Below, piece after piece: positions 44,540 through 56,290 of a stretch of DNA of 64,000 nt; position 1 is the first letter of the stretch, and the number at the start of each line of letters is the position of its first letter. The DNA comes from Fimbriimonadaceae bacterium (GTDB taxonomy: Bacteria > Armatimonadota > Fimbriimonadia > Fimbriimonadales > Fimbriimonadaceae). The translations under genes and the position numbers were made by a program. The stretch lies in contig JAHCHO010000001.1 in the NCBI GenBank assembly GCA_026129685.1, positions 434,001 to 498,000 on the forward strand, read 5' to 3'. The notes beneath the pieces are model-generated. The model was not told the origin of the DNA, searched no databases, and worked only from the letters and a program-made list of their open reading frames with translations.

Positions 44540-44703
44540 ATACACTCTGGGCGACGTGTTCCAGGAAGGAGGTCACCACGCCGACGAGGAACCTGACGGT
44601 CCAACACCGATCCACACCCAAGTGTTCTGGTGTCCACCTAACTCTTCCATCGAGTGAAGCAACCTGGCGAACGACAAACCCATGGAGCTTTGTCCTTAAT
44701 CGA

Positions 44704-45324
44704 ATGAGCTCGAGCGATCACGACCTGTTTCGGCTCTCCATGCGGCGCGGTAACACCACCGTGCTCGCTCGCAACCGGTTTGACGTCCACGCAACGCAGT
44801 TGTCACTCCAGGCACATCGAATGGCCGATGCCCTCTGCAGCTACAGACGGTTTGGCCAACTGCCGCAGCCTTCCGAACCGTCCCTGATATTCGGGGCTAG
44901 CGCGTGGTCCGACCGGCACGACGCCCTGTGGCGCCACGTTGACGCGGAGACGCATCTCTACTGCGTCGCCGCACGCTGTCTGTCCCGGATGTGCACCGAA
45001 CTGCAGCGAGATCCCGTCTTCGACACCGCCGTGCCGGCACTCGAAGACCTGAAGGCGTTGCTTCAGCCCTACAAAGCTCTCCGTGACCACTTTGAGCACT
45101 TCGACGAACGGCTCCCAGGCAACAGAGGGGAGAGTCGAGTCGCACCGAAACAGGAGAAGGACGCCGGACCTAGGCGAGTATATGCCGGCCTGCAAGGTGA
45201 CCGGTACCTCTTCAGCGATCAGGAAGTCGACATCTCCGTCGACGTCGTTCAGCGCATTGCGCATGCCGTCCACGAAGCAGTGAAGGCAATGGAAGCCGCC
45301 TTATCGCCCGCACGGGAGCCCTGA
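44704..45324 (+). CDS. Unknown island protein, 206 residues
   Basis: No family recognised. A soluble, largely helical protein rich in His, Arg and Asp (FDVHATQLSLQAHRMADALC, LWRHVDAETHLYCVAARCLS, LLQPYKALRDHFEHFDERLP). The C-terminal half resembles helical proteins of the HEPN/AbiV type in general character only, without a clear RxxxxH motif; LRDHFEHFD is the nearest. Base composition is visibly lower in GC than in its neighbours, suggesting a separate origin. No ribosome site precedes ATG 44704; the same frame is open back to 44578, just after a perfect AAGGAGGT (44566-44573), where an ACG stands at the expected start. Confidence 0.6.
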   Translation: MSSSDHDLFRLSMRRGNTTVLARNRFDVHATQLSLQAHRMADALCSYRRFGQLPQPSEPSLIFGASAWSDRHDALWRHVDAETHLYCVAARCLSRMCTELQRDPVFDTAVPALEDLKALLQPYKALRDHFEHFDERLPGNRGESRVAPKQEKDAGPRRVYAGLQGDRYLFSDQEVDISVDVVQRIAHAVHEAVKAMEAALSPAREP

Positions 45325-45730
45325 GTGCCGCCAAGGTCCCAGTTCCCGACCCCGAATCGAATCGCGGCACGCCGGGGAGCTCGCGGAACCGAAATCGGTA
45401 CCCGAAACCCCGGGGCCGCACCCGCGAGCCGCCCTCGGACGTCCGCGACGATGATCCGGGGTCTCGCGTCGTGATCCCCGCGAACCGCCGACCGGACTTG
45501 GCTCCGAGCGCGTCTGCCTCCGCCCCGACCCGGACCACTCGGCCCCCGGTCGCCTGATCGAGCCCTTCGGGCAATGATCGCCCGCTGCGCGGCCACGGCG
45601 GGGGTCCGGCGGTCCGGGTCCGGTGCCCCCCGCCGCGCTCTCCGGATCCGGTTCGGCAGGTTCGCTGATGTCGAGGAGGGCGAACACCTCCCGCCGGCCG
45701 TCCGACTCGAAAGTGCGGCACCGGCTCGGC
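45325..45730. other. GC-rich gap, no supported gene
   Basis: Over 400 bases, very GC rich. A minus-strand frame (45744-45301) starting VATAEPSRCRTFESDGRREV is open throughout and overlaps the end of the next gene, but its later part is Arg/Gly/Pro-rich and looks non-coding. No RNA gene or clear hairpin was seen. Confidence 0.4.
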
Positions 45731-46105
45731 TCAGCCGTCGCCACCCGCCCGATCCCAGTTCGCCAAGTCCTCTTCGAACTTCCTGTACAGCGCGGAGAGG
45801 ATTTCGTCCGCCGCCCTCTGCTTGCCGTAGTAACCTCGGTCGCTCCCGGGGTCCACTCCGGACAAGTACCGTTGGACCATTTCCCGCTCGAATCGTTCGC
45901 TCAGAGCTTCCGCATCGGCCAGCACGACGCGGAGCGCGTCCTCTTCCCAGTCTTGGCGTGTCGCCATTCCCTTTAGCGACCGCTCAACATATTCGTAGAA
46001 CCCCTCCCTCTTCCCCGAATGGGCTTTGGTCCTATCCAGGCTGGTCGTCGTGTGGTTGTTCCGTCGCCGCCCTCTGGCCGGCTTGCTCACTGATTCTTGT
46101 TTCAT
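45731..46105 (-). CDS. Unknown charged island protein, 124 residues
   Basis: No family recognised. The N-terminus is basic and unstructured (SKPARGRRRNNHTTT); the rest is a charged helical domain (DWEEDALRVVLADAEALSER, GKQRAADEILSALYRKFEED). Codon use and amino-acid balance look coding, unlike the opposite-strand frames. An AGGA site is about 11 bases before ATG 46105, inside an AT-rich leader. It is divergent from the polymerase-like gene, sharing the 500-base AT-richer region. Confidence 0.55.
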   Translation of the reverse strand: MKQESVSKPARGRRRNNHTTTSLDRTKAHSGKREGFYEYVERSLKGMATRQDWEEDALRVVLADAEALSERFEREMVQRYLSGVDPGSDRGYYGKQRAADEILSALYRKFEEDLANWDRAGGDG

Positions 46106-46608
46106 AATGATTATCTTCCTTTTCGCAATTTGCGTGGATAATCTGCTAGAGGAAAGTCAGACCAGCCGATACCGCCGGCGGAGACAACAGTCGCAGGATC
46201 GTCGCGCCCGAACTGTACCGACGATGTGTCCCACGCACTGACGCCGGACGCAGCAAGTCAGATCGCGACACAACTCCGCGAATCACCGAATCTTCTGAAC
46301 GCGGCGACCGGGACCAAAGTCCGATACCCATCCGGGAGAAGTCTTCGGGCGTACACTAGTATAGGGAGCCAGAACTACGCGGTCGATCGTGAGTCCGGGT
46401 CGACCGCAGAACGGCCAGCGGCAACCCGCCGAACCCGGTCCGGTTCGGGCCAAGAACGGCCTTAGACCTTCACCAGCTCACCCCCCTGATCACCCTCTAG
46501 ACTCCTTAGATTACACCTCCTCTATATAGGTAGTGAGTCTATAAGTACCAGGTCCAGGTTCAAGTATTCCTCAGTCAACAGAGAATATCCGCATGGAGAT
46601 CAATCGAA
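46106..46608. promoter_or_regulatory. Divergent control region, locally AT-rich
   Basis: No supported gene. Two AT-rich patches stand out against the high GC: 46100-46150, with TTATCCACG on the minus strand (one mismatch to a DnaA box), and 46500-46600, with CTATATAGG and CTATAAG that could be -10 elements for the polymerase-like gene. A 79-codon frame from GTG 46226 (SHALTPDAASQIATQLRES) is the only mildly gene-like stretch. Confidence 0.4.
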
Positions 46609-48066
46609 TTGTCCACCGCCGAATCCCCCACCGTTCCGTCGTCCTTCGACGACGATGTTCTTCTCCTTTCCACCGGCGTCCGCGATCGGATCCTTGAGCG
46701 GTACCCGGCGCTGGCCGACGTCGCCCTCCGTCGTCTGTTCGCGCACCTGCTCGGCTCGACCTACCGCGACGACGACACCGGTCGGGTCGTCGTGCCGAGC
46801 CGGGTTCTGCAGTCGCTGCGCACCGGTTCGCCGCAGACCCGGCCGCCGTACACCGGGATCGTCCGACGCTTTCGCGCCGACGTGTTCGACTTCGTCCTCA
46901 CGTCGGAGTCCGAGGGACGCTGCCGGTGCCTCGAGAGCCACGCGTGCCCCGCAAGCCTCCTGCGCCGCGTCCGGAGCTCGGCATTCGAGGCCGGCGTCGT
47001 CTCGTTCGTCACGGGCGAACCGCCGAACCCCGTTCCTCGCAACACCCCGGTTCGGCCCGAGAGCGCCGAGGCCCTCGCGTACCTCGAATCGGTGCCGCTC
47101 GAAGCGTACGCCCCGATGGTCGGGCGCCTCGGCTCGATCGTCCGGGATCCCGACCTCGGCGATCACGACCGCCGCGTCCTGGCGCAGATCGCCCGCGATC
47201 CCCGTTCGCGCTACTCCGCCGTCGAGCGCTCCCTCCGCCTGTTTCCGCACCACGGGGCGATGCTGTTGACCCGTGAAGCACGCAAGCGTCTGCTGGCTCC
47301 GTACGGTTCGCTCGACCTGCGGCAGGCTCAACTCGCCATCGTCTCGCGCCTCTGGGACCTTCCGACGCTTCGCTCCCGGCTCGACGATCCGAAGTGGTCG
47401 GTGTGGCGGTACCTTGCCAGAACCCTCCGACGGGACCTCCAGCTTTCCAAGCCCGCCCTGAAGGCCGCCGTCTACACCGTGCTGTTCGGAGGCGGGAACA
47501 AGCGCATCCGCGACGGCCTCTCCAGGGCCGGCTTCACCCGGACCGAAACGAGCCGGTTCCTCGCCGACCCGCTGATCGCCGAGCTGATCGATCGGCGCGA
47601 CCGCGCTCTCGAATCCTTGGTTCGGGGCGAACCCGTCCGCGACGCCTACGGCAACGAGCTCAGCGTCACCGAGGGGGGAAAGCGGGAGCGCCAAGCCCAG
47701 GCCCGATCCGCTCTCGCCTGCCAGGTCCAGTCGTTCGAGTTCCGCGTGATGGACGAGGCCGTGGTCCGGTACTGCTCCGAAACCGACGGTCTCGACATCG
47801 TCGGCATGCTCCACGACGGGGCGTACTTCCGAGCCGAGTCCGTCCCGGCGATGCGTCGGCACCTCCGGGCGATGGAGTCCCGGGTCGCCGAGACTTCCGA
47901 CGCGCTGCTCGGAGTCCGGCTCCGCGTCGAGACCGACCCGGGCGAGCGCCGTGGGCGGACGGCGGGGGTGACGGAGCGACCCTCGATCCTTCCACACCAA
48001 ACCAACGCGAACGATGCGGGAGGAAACGACGCAAAAGCGGCGAATTGTGTCGCCCAAGGTCTGTAA
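46609..48066 (+). CDS. Family A DNA polymerase-like palm protein
   Basis: 485 residues. I see the three DNA polymerase I palm/fingers motifs in the right order. Motif A is around Asp236 ([16 protein letters not shown]). Motif B is Lys281-x3-Lys285-x3-Tyr289-x3-Phe293-Gly294 ([16 protein letters not shown]), which lines up with R754/K758/F762/Y766/G767 of E. coli Pol I. Motif C is His402-Asp403 (GMLHDGAYF). [20 protein letters not shown] helix matches the QGTAADI region. There is no exonuclease domain and the N-terminal 220 residues are unassigned. TTG 46609 has GGAG 10 bases upstream. It ends 2 bases before hsdM. Confidence 0.65.
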   Translation: MSTAESPTVPSSFDDDVLLLSTGVRDRILERYPALADVALRRLFAHLLGSTYRDDDTGRVVVPSRVLQSLRTGSPQTRPPYTGIVRRFRADVFDFVLTSESEGRCRCLESHACPASLLRRVRSSAFEAGVVSFVTGEPPNPVPRNTPVRPESAEALAYLESVPLEAYAPMVGRLGSIVRDPDLGDHDRRVLAQIARDPRSRYSAVERSLRLFPHHGAMLLTREARKRLLAPYGSLDLRQAQLAIVSRLWDLPTLRSRLDDPKWSVWRYLARTLRRDLQLSKPALKAAVYTVLFGGGNKRIRDGLSRAGFTRTETSRFLADPLIAELIDRRDRALESLVRGEPVRDAYGNELSVTEGGKRERQAQARSALACQVQSFEFRVMDEAVVRYCSETDGLDIVGMLHDGAYFRAESVPAMRRHLRAMESRVAETSDALLGVRLRVETDPGERRGRTAGVTERPSILPHQTNANDAGGNDAKAANCVAQGL

Positions 48067-48068
48067 CC

Positions 48069-49626
<1,558 letters not shown>

Positions 49627-49637
<11 letters not shown>

Positions 49638-50946
49638 CCTGCCGCACGGCACCACGGCGCCCCGCGGACTCTCGCCCACTGAGCAGATCCACTGGCCCCT
49701 CGTCGCGAGTCGAGACCTGTTTGAACTCAAGTATGGGAGGGCACTCGTGGAGTCAATGCGTCGCCCAGGCTCGGTCCCCGTGTACGGGACCAATGGCCGG
49801 TGCGGTAGCCACGATGAAGCGCTCTTCGAGGGGCCGGGCGTCATCATTGGCCGGAAGGGCCAAGGGCCGCTAGGCGTCGAGTGGTCTGAAGATGACTATT
49901 GGGTGATTGACACCGCCTACTCGCTGACTCCTCGTCGGCCGGACCTCGATCTCCGGTACGCGTACTTCCTAATCAAGCACATCGGCCTAAATCACCTCAA
50001 AGACGGCACCTCCAACCCGACGCTGAGCCGGGATACCTTTGGCGCCCAAGCGCTTCCATTGCCACCGCTCGATCAGCAGCGCTGCATCGCCCACATCCTC
50101 GGCACGCTGGACGAGAAGATCGAGCTGAACCGGCAGATGAACGAGACGCTGGAGGCGATGGCGCGTGCGCTCTTCAAGTCGTGGTTCGTGGACTTCGACC
50201 CCGTCCGCGCCAAAGCCGAAGGCCGCGACCCCGGCCTCCCCAAGCCCCTCGCCGACCTCTTCCCCGCCCGCCTCGTCGATTCCGAGCTCGGCGAGATTCC
50301 GGAAGGGTGGGAGGTGGGCACGCTCGGCGAATTGATCGACACGATCAAGGGCCGCTCATACAAGAGCGAGGAACTCGTTGAATCCGATACGGCGCTCGTG
50401 ACGCTGAAGTCCTTTGCCAGGGGCGGTGGCTACCGCCCGGACGGTCTGAAGTCTTTCGCAGGGACCTACAAGCCGGAACAGGTCGTCCAACCTGGTGAAC
50501 TCGTGATCGCATGCACTGATGTGACGCAGGCCGCCGACGTCATTGGGCGCCCAGCGATCGTTCGGGGTACCGGCACCTACCGAAGATTGGTTGCCTCTCT
50601 GGATACGCTGATCGTCCGCCCGCGGGATTCAAGCATGGCTCGGTCGTTCCTCTACTTCCTAGCTGGAACTGAAACGTTCGTTGCCCACACCTATGCGCAC
50701 ACGACAGGCACAACAGTCCTGCATCTGGCGAAAGAGGCCGTGCCTTCCTATAGGTTTGCTCTACCTTCCCCACGACTCGTTCACCAGTTTGACTCGCTAG
50801 CCAGTCCGGCACTTGGCCGCGTACAAGCCTTGGAAGAGGAGTCGGACACAATCGGCGCTCTGCGCAACGCGCTGCTGCCGAAGCTGATCTCCGGTGAGCT
50901 GCGGGTGAAGGATCCAGGCACGTTTATGGAACGGGGGGCGCTATAA
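49627..50946 (+). CDS. hsdS: Type I restriction-modification specificity subunit
   Basis: 439 residues with the two-target-domain layout of HsdS. First target domain about 1-135, then the conserved helix [20 protein letters not shown] followed by [20 protein letters not shown]. The second target domain begins [20 protein letters not shown] and ends with a second helix, [20 protein letters not shown], and [12 protein letters not shown]. It determines the bipartite DNA site. ATG 49627 overlaps the hsdM end. Its TAA stop (50944-50946) overlaps the presumed ancestral start of the next gene. Confidence 0.93.
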
Positions 50947-50996
50947 CCGGGCGCGCTGCCAGCACGCACCGCGAAGGGCTCAAGGCGGCCCGGCTG

Positions 50997-51518
50997 TTGA
51001 TGGTGCTCAGCAGCATCTCGCCGCTCTTCATCCTGTGGGCGATCCGAGGGAACAGCCTCATCCCCGATCGCTGGTTCATCGGTTTCTGCGCCCTGATTGT
51101 CGTCATTCCGAATGCGTTCCTATGGTTGCGCATTTGGACCGCGAAGCAGCAGGCGGACAAGCGCGACCTCGCCGTCGGCACCGCCGACGACCACCGCGAT
51201 CACATCCTCGTCTATCTGTTCGCAATGTTGCTGCCGTTTTACTCGGAGGCCATCGGCACCTGGCGGGACCTGGGCGCGACGTTCGCCGCGTTGGCGTTCA
51301 TCGTATTCCTGTTCTGGCACCTGAACCTGCACTACATGAACCTGCTGTTCGCGGCGCTCGGCTTCCGGGTCTTCACGGTCTATCCGCCGGCCGACGGCAA
51401 CCCGCTTTCCGGCAAGACCCGCCAGGCCCTCATCACCCGCCGCGTGAGCCTGGCCTCCGGCGACCGGATCGTCGCATACCGGCTGAGCGACACGGTGTAT
51501 CTGGAGGCCGAGACATGA
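50997..51518 (+). CDS. kwaA: KwaA-like four-helix membrane protein (Kiwa system)
   Basis: 173 residues as started here, with four membrane helices: LLMVLSSISPLFILWAI, FIGFCALIVVIPNAFLWLRI, HILVYLFAMLLPFYS and FAALAFIVFLFWHLN. A C-terminal soluble part ends IVAYRLSDTVYLEAE. Size, topology and position directly before a DUF4868 gene match KwaA of the Kiwa anti-phage system, in which the membrane protein senses infection. The frame has protein-like sequence upstream (THREGLKAARL) back to an ATA at 50943 that overlaps the hsdS stop; the standard starts are TTG 50997 and ATG 51000. It is coupled to the next gene by ATGA. Confidence 0.7.
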   Translation: MMVLSSISPLFILWAIRGNSLIPDRWFIGFCALIVVIPNAFLWLRIWTAKQQADKRDLAVGTADDHRDHILVYLFAMLLPFYSEAIGTWRDLGATFAALAFIVFLFWHLNLHYMNLLFAALGFRVFTVYPPADGNPLSGKTRQALITRRVSLASGDRIVAYRLSDTVYLEAET

Positions 51519-52420
51519 CGCTGGAGTTCGACCTTGCGAGCGTGACGGTCACGGAGTTTGGCGTGGGCCGGGACGACGGCAACGGGCAGACGTTCGTCGC
51601 CGTGCCGGTCGATACGGACGTGCAAGGCGCGCTGCGCGAGATGGTGCAGGCAACCTGGAAGGCCACGCAGAACGTCGAGGACGGGCCGGCGAAGTACGAA
51701 CCGTCCGAGAAACACGGGAGCACGGAGTACCTCTATCTGCCCCTGGCGGATGAAATGGCGTCCTCCGTGCGGGGGCTGCACGAGGCGACGAATCTGGCGA
51801 TCCAAGGCAGTGCGCTTGATGAACCGGCCGACGTGTTCTGCTACTTCGTGCGGCTGACCGACAAGAAGAATCGGCGCCTGACCGCGCTGCGTCGCGCGTC
51901 GCAGTTCAAGGGGGTTCTGAAGAAGCGCCTGGTCCGCTTCGTCTCCGACGCGCTGAAGCTGATTCCCGACGACGTCTTCAAGCTGGACAGCGACTTCGAC
52001 CTCCTCGTCGACTCGGCCAACGTCCACATCCTGCGGCCCAGCGGTTTCGAGTTCGCGGGCAAACTGCAGCAGGCGATCCTGGAGGCGGTTCCCGAGAACA
52101 TCAAGGCGATCCGAAAGGACCTCGCGTTCGTTGAGTTCGACGGCATCGAGGCCTACGCTGGCCAACGCCCGCGCGCGGCGCGCTATCTCGCCTCGATCCG
52201 GGGGCAGGAAGAAACCAAGAACATCGACAAAGCCTTGCTGAAGAAGCTCTGCAAGCAGACGGGCGTCGAGATCACCGAGTCGAAGGGCAAGGTCGTCATC
52301 ACAGACGGCCACGAGATGGGTTTTCTGGAGGTCCTCGACCGGCGCCGGTACGAGGTGAGCCTCGTGAAGGCGAAGCCCGAACAGTACCGCGCCGCGAGCC
52401 GGAGGAAGATCAATGGCTAG
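51515..52420 (+). CDS. kwaB: DUF4868 protein (KwaB-like)
   Basis: 301 residues. The C-terminal half carries the DUF4868 pattern: LLVDSANVHILRPSGFEFAG, AIRKDLAFVEFDGIEAYA, RAARYLASIRGQEETKNIDK and GHEMGFLEVLDRRRYEVSL. KwaB is the effector of Kiwa and binds DNA or blocks phage replication together with KwaA. The ATG at 51515 overlaps the kwaA stop by 4 bases, and the stop overlaps the next start, so translation is coupled through the operon. Cytoplasmic. Confidence 0.8.
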   Translation: MTLEFDLASVTVTEFGVGRDDGNGQTFVAVPVDTDVQGALREMVQATWKATQNVEDGPAKYEPSEKHGSTEYLYLPLADEMASSVRGLHEATNLAIQGSALDEPADVFCYFVRLTDKKNRRLTALRRASQFKGVLKKRLVRFVSDALKLIPDDVFKLDSDFDLLVDSANVHILRPSGFEFAGKLQQAILEAVPENIKAIRKDLAFVEFDGIEAYAGQRPRAARYLASIRGQEETKNIDKALLKKLCKQTGVEITESKGKVVITDGHEMGFLEVLDRRRYEVSLVKAKPEQYRAASRRKING

Positions 52421-53153
52421 CGCCAGCACGGAAATGGCGCAGAGCGCCGGGGGCAATACCTCGCCCTTCGTCATGCACGGGGCGCGTGACGCAGTGGCCT
52501 CGGGGCTCGTGCACATCGAGCAACAGGTCCGTGCGCTTGAGCTGGCGGTCGCGGAGAACCCCGCGCTCGCATTCGACCTCGCCAAGACGCTGGTGGAGAG
52601 CGTGTGCCGGGTGGTGCTGGGCGAGCGGTCGGTCGCGTTCGACGAGGCGGATGACCTGCCCAAGCTGTTCAAGACGGCGTCGAACCATCTGCCGCTCCTT
52701 CCGGCCTCCGCAAGCAGCGTTGCCGAAACGCGCAGGAGTCTGGCGCAGACGCTGAATGGTCTGAGCACCGCGATTCAGGGCATTTGCGAGTTGCGCAACC
52801 AGTGCGGCTTCGCGTCGCACGGGGCGGGTGTGCCCCGGCCGGCGATGGAGAGCGTGCAGGCGTTGCTGGCCGCCGAGGCCGCCGACACGATCGTCGGGTT
52901 CCTCCATCGCGTGCACCGCCAGGACCGCACGCCGCCGCCGTCGCCGCGCGCGCTGTACGACGCGAACCAGGCCTTCAACGACTCCGTGGACGACACGCAT
53001 GGGCCGATCCGCGTCTTCGAGATCGAGCTTCGGGCCAGCGAGGTCCTGTTCCAGATGGAGCCGGAGAGCTACCGCATCTACGCGGCGGAGTTCGACGAAG
53101 GAGCCGAGGGTATTGAGGGTCACGCAGGCGGCGTGCCGGAGGCCGCACCATGA
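52413..53153 (+). CDS. Abi_C-like (abortive infection C-terminal) protein
   Basis: 246 residues. The central part fits the Abi_C domain: a helix with [20 protein letters not shown], an [15 protein letters not shown] segment, [28 protein letters not shown] and a last helix [18 protein letters not shown]. The RN...HG pattern is typical of HEPN-related abortive infection proteins found inside Type I restriction operons. GGAGGA lies 6 bases before the ATG. The 50-residue C-terminal extension ([20 protein letters not shown]) is acidic. It overlaps kwaB and hsdR by a few bases, making it part of one transcript. Confidence 0.72.
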   Translation: MASASTEMAQSAGGNTSPFVMHGARDAVASGLVHIEQQVRALELAVAENPALAFDLAKTLVESVCRVVLGERSVAFDEADDLPKLFKTASNHLPLLPASASSVAETRRSLAQTLNGLSTAIQGICELRNQCGFASHGAGVPRPAMESVQALLAAEAADTIVGFLHRVHRQDRTPPPSPRALYDANQAFNDSVDDTHGPIRVFEIELRASEVLFQMEPESYRIYAAEFDEGAEGIEGHAGGVPEAAP

Positions 53154-56100
53154 CTGCGCACGGCATCACGGAGTCCGTCGTCGAAGAAGCCGCCCTGGCC
53201 TGGCTGGAATCCGCCGGCTGGCAGGTGGCGCATGGCCCCGACATCGCGCCGGACATACTCAGCGCCGAGCGCCGTGATTACGGCGAAGTGGTGCTTGGCA
53301 CAAGGCTGCGTGACGCGCTCGCGCGGCTCAATCCCGCTCTGCCCGCCGAAGCGCTGGGGGACGCCTTCCGCAAGCTGACGCGTCCCGAAGGCGCGGACCT
53401 GATCCAGCGCAACCGCGCTGTGCACCGGCTGCTGGTGAACGGCGTGACCGTGGAGTACCGCACGCACGAGGGCGAACTCCGCGCGGCGCAGGCGCGGGTT
53501 CTCGATTTCGAAGACCCGTCCACCAACGACTGGCTGGCGGTCAACCAGTTCAGCGTCGTCGAGAACAAGCGAACGAGACGGGCGGACATCGTGCTCTTCG
53601 TCAACGGCTTGCCGTTGGCGGTCATCGAGCTGAAGAACGCCGCCGACGACAAGGCGACCGTCCAGACCGCCTTCCAGCAGTTGCGGACTTACCAGTCCGA
53701 ACTGCCGACGCTCTTCGCGACGAACGTCGTCCTGGTCGCGTCCGATGGGGTCGAGGCGCGAGTCGGCGTCATCGGCGCCGGGCGCGAGTGGTTCAAGCCG
53801 TGGCGCACGGTCTCCGGCGAAGCGCTCGCCGACGCTCACGCGCCGGAGCTTCAGGTCGTCATCGAGGGAGTCTGCGCGCCGGACCGGTTTCTCGATCTGG
53901 CGCGCGACTTCATCGTGTTCGAGGACGACGGCGGCCGCATCGCTAAGAAGATGGCCGGCTACCACCAGTTCCACGCCGTCCGGGTCGCGGTGGAAGAGAC
54001 GCTTCGCGCCACGGAACTCGCTCGGCCAACGAGAGCGGCGGAGGATCGCGGGCGGTACGAGGCTGTCCGAAGGCCGGGCGGCCGACCGGGCGACCGACGC
54101 GTCGGCGTGGTCTGGCACACACAGGGCTCCGGCAAGAGCCTTACGATGGCGTTCTACGCCGGACGGATCGTCCGCGAACCAGCGATGGGGAACCCGACGC
54201 TCGTGGTTCTTACGGATCGCAACGATCTCGACGACCAGCTCTTCGGGACCTTCTCGCGCTGCCAGGACATTCTGCGCCAGCCGCCGGTGCAAGCCGAGAG
54301 CCGACCGCACCTGCGCCAGTTGCTGAGCGTCGCTTCCGGAGGGGTCGTGTTCACCACGATCCACAAGTTCTTCCCCGAGGAGAAGGGCGACCGCCACCCC
54401 TTGCTCTCCGACCGTCGCAACGTCGTCGTGATCGCCGACGAGGCGCACCGAAGCCAATACGACTTCGTGGACGGCTACGCCCGCCACATGCGCGACGCCC
54501 TGCCGCACGCGTCGTTCATCGGATTCACCGGCACGCCGATCGAGTTACAGGACGCGAGCACCCGCGCCGTGTTCGGGGACTACATCAGCGTCTACGACAT
54601 CCAGCGCGCCGTGCAGGACGGGGCCACGGTGCCGATCTACTACGAGAGCCGCCTTGCCAAGCTCGCGCTCGACGAAGCCGAGCGGCCGAGAATCGACCCC
54701 GGGTTCGAGGAGGCGACCGAGGGCGAGGAGGTCGAGCGCAAGGAGCGGCTCAAGTCCAAATGGGCGCAGCTCGAAGCGGTCGTCGGTGCGGAGAAGCGGC
54801 TGAAGCAGATCGCGCAGGACATCGTCGAACACTACGAGGCACGTCAAGAGGCGCAGGACGGCAAGGCGATGCTCGTCTGCATGAGCCGACGCATCTGCGT
54901 CGAGTTATACGGCGAGATCGCGAGGCTACGGCCCGAATGGGACGGCGACGGCGACGAAGCCGGCGCTCTCAAGGTTGTGATGACGGGCTCAGCCTCCGAC
55001 CCACCCGACTGGCAGCGTCACATTCGCAACAAGCCTCGGCGCGAGGAACTCGCCAAACGGTTCCGCAATCCGAAGGACCCCTTCAGGCTCGTGATCGTGC
55101 GCGACATGTGGCTCACCGGGTTCGACGCGCCCAGCCTGCACACGATGTACGTGGACAAACCCATGCACGGCCACGGGCTGATGCAGGCGATCGCCCGCGT
55201 GAATCGCGTGTTCAGGGACAAGCCTGGCGGACTCGTCGTGGACTACCTTGGGCTGGCGCAAGAGCTCAAACAGGCGCTCGCCACCTACACCGAGAGCGGC
55301 GGCACCGGACGCACGGCGCTCGACCAAACCGAGGCCGTCGCGGTGATGCTCGAAAAGCACGAGGTCTGTTGCGGGCTGTTCCACGGCTTCGACCGATCGA
55401 AGTGGACCTCCGGATCGCCGCCCGAGCGTCTCGGGCTGCTCGCACCGGCTCAGGAGCACGTCTTGCGCCAAGAGAACGGGAAGGACCGGTTCGTCCAAGC
55501 GGTCCGAGAGCTGTCCCAGGCGTTCGCGTTGGCGGTGCCGCACGAAGAGGCGATGCGCGTACGCGACGACGTCGGGTTCTTTCAGGCCGTGCGCGCCGTG
55601 CTTTCGAAGCGGGCGCCCGGCGACCAGCGACCTGAGGAAGACCTCGACCACGCGGTGCGCCAGATCATCTCGCGAGCGGTTGCTCCCGAGGGAGTGGTGG
55701 ACGTGTTCGCCGCCGCCGGACTTGAGCGACCCGACATCTCGATCCTGTCCGAAGAGTTCCTCGCCGACGTGAGAGGCATGCCTCACAAGAACCTCGCGGT
55801 CGAGTTGCTGCAGAAGCTGCTACGGGGAGAAATGCGCGCGCGCGGGCTGAAGAACCTGGTTCAGGCGAGGTCGTTCGCCGAAATGCTCGAACAGACCATC
55901 CGCCGGTACCAAAACCGGTCCATCGAGGCGGCCCAGGTGATCGAGGAACTGATCGCGCTGGCCAAGGAGATGCGCGCCGCCGGTGAACGCGGCTCGGAGC
56001 TGGGCCTGTCCGAGGACGAAATCGCTTTCTACGACGCTCTCGAGACGAACGACAGCGCGGTCAAGGTCCTGGGCGACGGGACGCTCCGATTGATCGCGCG

Positions 56101-56287
56101 CGAGCTCGTCGCGACGGTGCGCGGCAACCTCACGATCGACTGGACCCTGCGCGAGAACGTCCGGGCGCACCTTCGGGTCCTTGTCAAGCGCGTTCTGCGC
56201 AAGCACGGTTACCCGCCGGACAAGCAGGAGAAGGCCACCGAGACCGTGTTGGCGCAGGCTTCGCTGCTCTGTGACCAGTGGACGTAG
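53150..56287 (+). CDS. hsdR: Type I restriction endonuclease subunit R
   Basis: 1,045 residues. The N-terminal PD-(D/E)xK nuclease is visible at about 140-165 ([20 protein letters not shown]). A superfamily 2 translocase follows: Walker [14 protein letters not shown] near 322, [19 protein letters not shown] box [13 protein letters not shown] near 427, [11 protein letters not shown], and motif region [17 protein letters not shown] near 655. A C-terminal helical domain contacts the methylase core. Length and motifs are normal and the gene looks intact, unlike hsdM. If the methylase is inactive, this enzyme would lack protection, so either hsdM is rescued or the nuclease is inactive in complex. 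Confidence 0.95.
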   Translation: MTAHGITESVVEEAALAWLESAGWQVAHGPDIAPDILSAERRDYGEVVLGTRLRDALARLNPALPAEALGDAFRKLTRPEGADLIQRNRAVHRLLVNGVTVEYRTHEGELRAAQARVLDFEDPSTNDWLAVNQFSVVENKRTRRADIVLFVNGLPLAVIELKNAADDKATVQTAFQQLRTYQSELPTLFATNVVLVASDGVEARVGVIGAGREWFKPWRTVSGEALADAHAPELQVVIEGVCAPDRFLDLARDFIVFEDDGGRIAKKMAGYHQFHAVRVAVEETLRATELARPTRAAEDRGRYEAVRRPGGRPGDRRVGVVWHTQGSGKSLTMAFYAGRIVREPAMGNPTLVVLTDRNDLDDQLFGTFSRCQDILRQPPVQAESRPHLRQLLSVASGGVVFTTIHKFFPEEKGDRHPLLSDRRNVVVIADEAHRSQYDFVDGYARHMRDALPHASFIGFTGTPIELQDASTRAVFGDYISVYDIQRAVQDGATVPIYYESRLAKLALDEAERPRIDPGFEEATEGEEVERKERLKSKWAQLEAVVGAEKRLKQIAQDIVEHYEARQEAQDGKAMLVCMSRRICVELYGEIARLRPEWDGDGDEAGALKVVMTGSASDPPDWQRHIRNKPRREELAKRFRNPKDPFRLVIVRDMWLTGFDAPSLHTMYVDKPMHGHGLMQAIARVNRVFRDKPGGLVVDYLGLAQELKQALATYTESGGTGRTALDQTEAVAVMLEKHEVCCGLFHGFDRSKWTSGSPPERLGLLAPAQEHVLRQENGKDRFVQAVRELSQAFALAVPHEEAMRVRDDVGFFQAVRAVLSKRAPGDQRPEEDLDHAVRQIISRAVAPEGVVDVFAAAGLERPDISILSEEFLADVRGMPHKNLAVELLQKLLRGEMRARGLKNLVQARSFAEMLEQTIRRYQNRSIEAAQVIEELIALAKEMRAAGERGSELGLSEDEIAFYDALETNDSAVKVLGDGTLRLIARELVATVRGNLTIDWTLRENVRAHLRVLVKRVLRKHGYPPDKQEKATETVLAQASLLCDQWT

Positions 56288-56290
56288 CCG

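Noticed and set aside
45301-45744. Minus-strand frame of 147 codons beginning VATAEPSRCRTFESDG
   Set aside because: Only the first 35 residues look protein-like; the rest is Arg/Gly/Pro-rich and lacks a ribosome site. Kept as a gap rather than a gene.
46226-46465. 79-codon plus-strand frame in the divergent region
   Set aside because: GTG start without a ribosome site, ends in low-complexity Arg/Ser/Thr; insufficient support.
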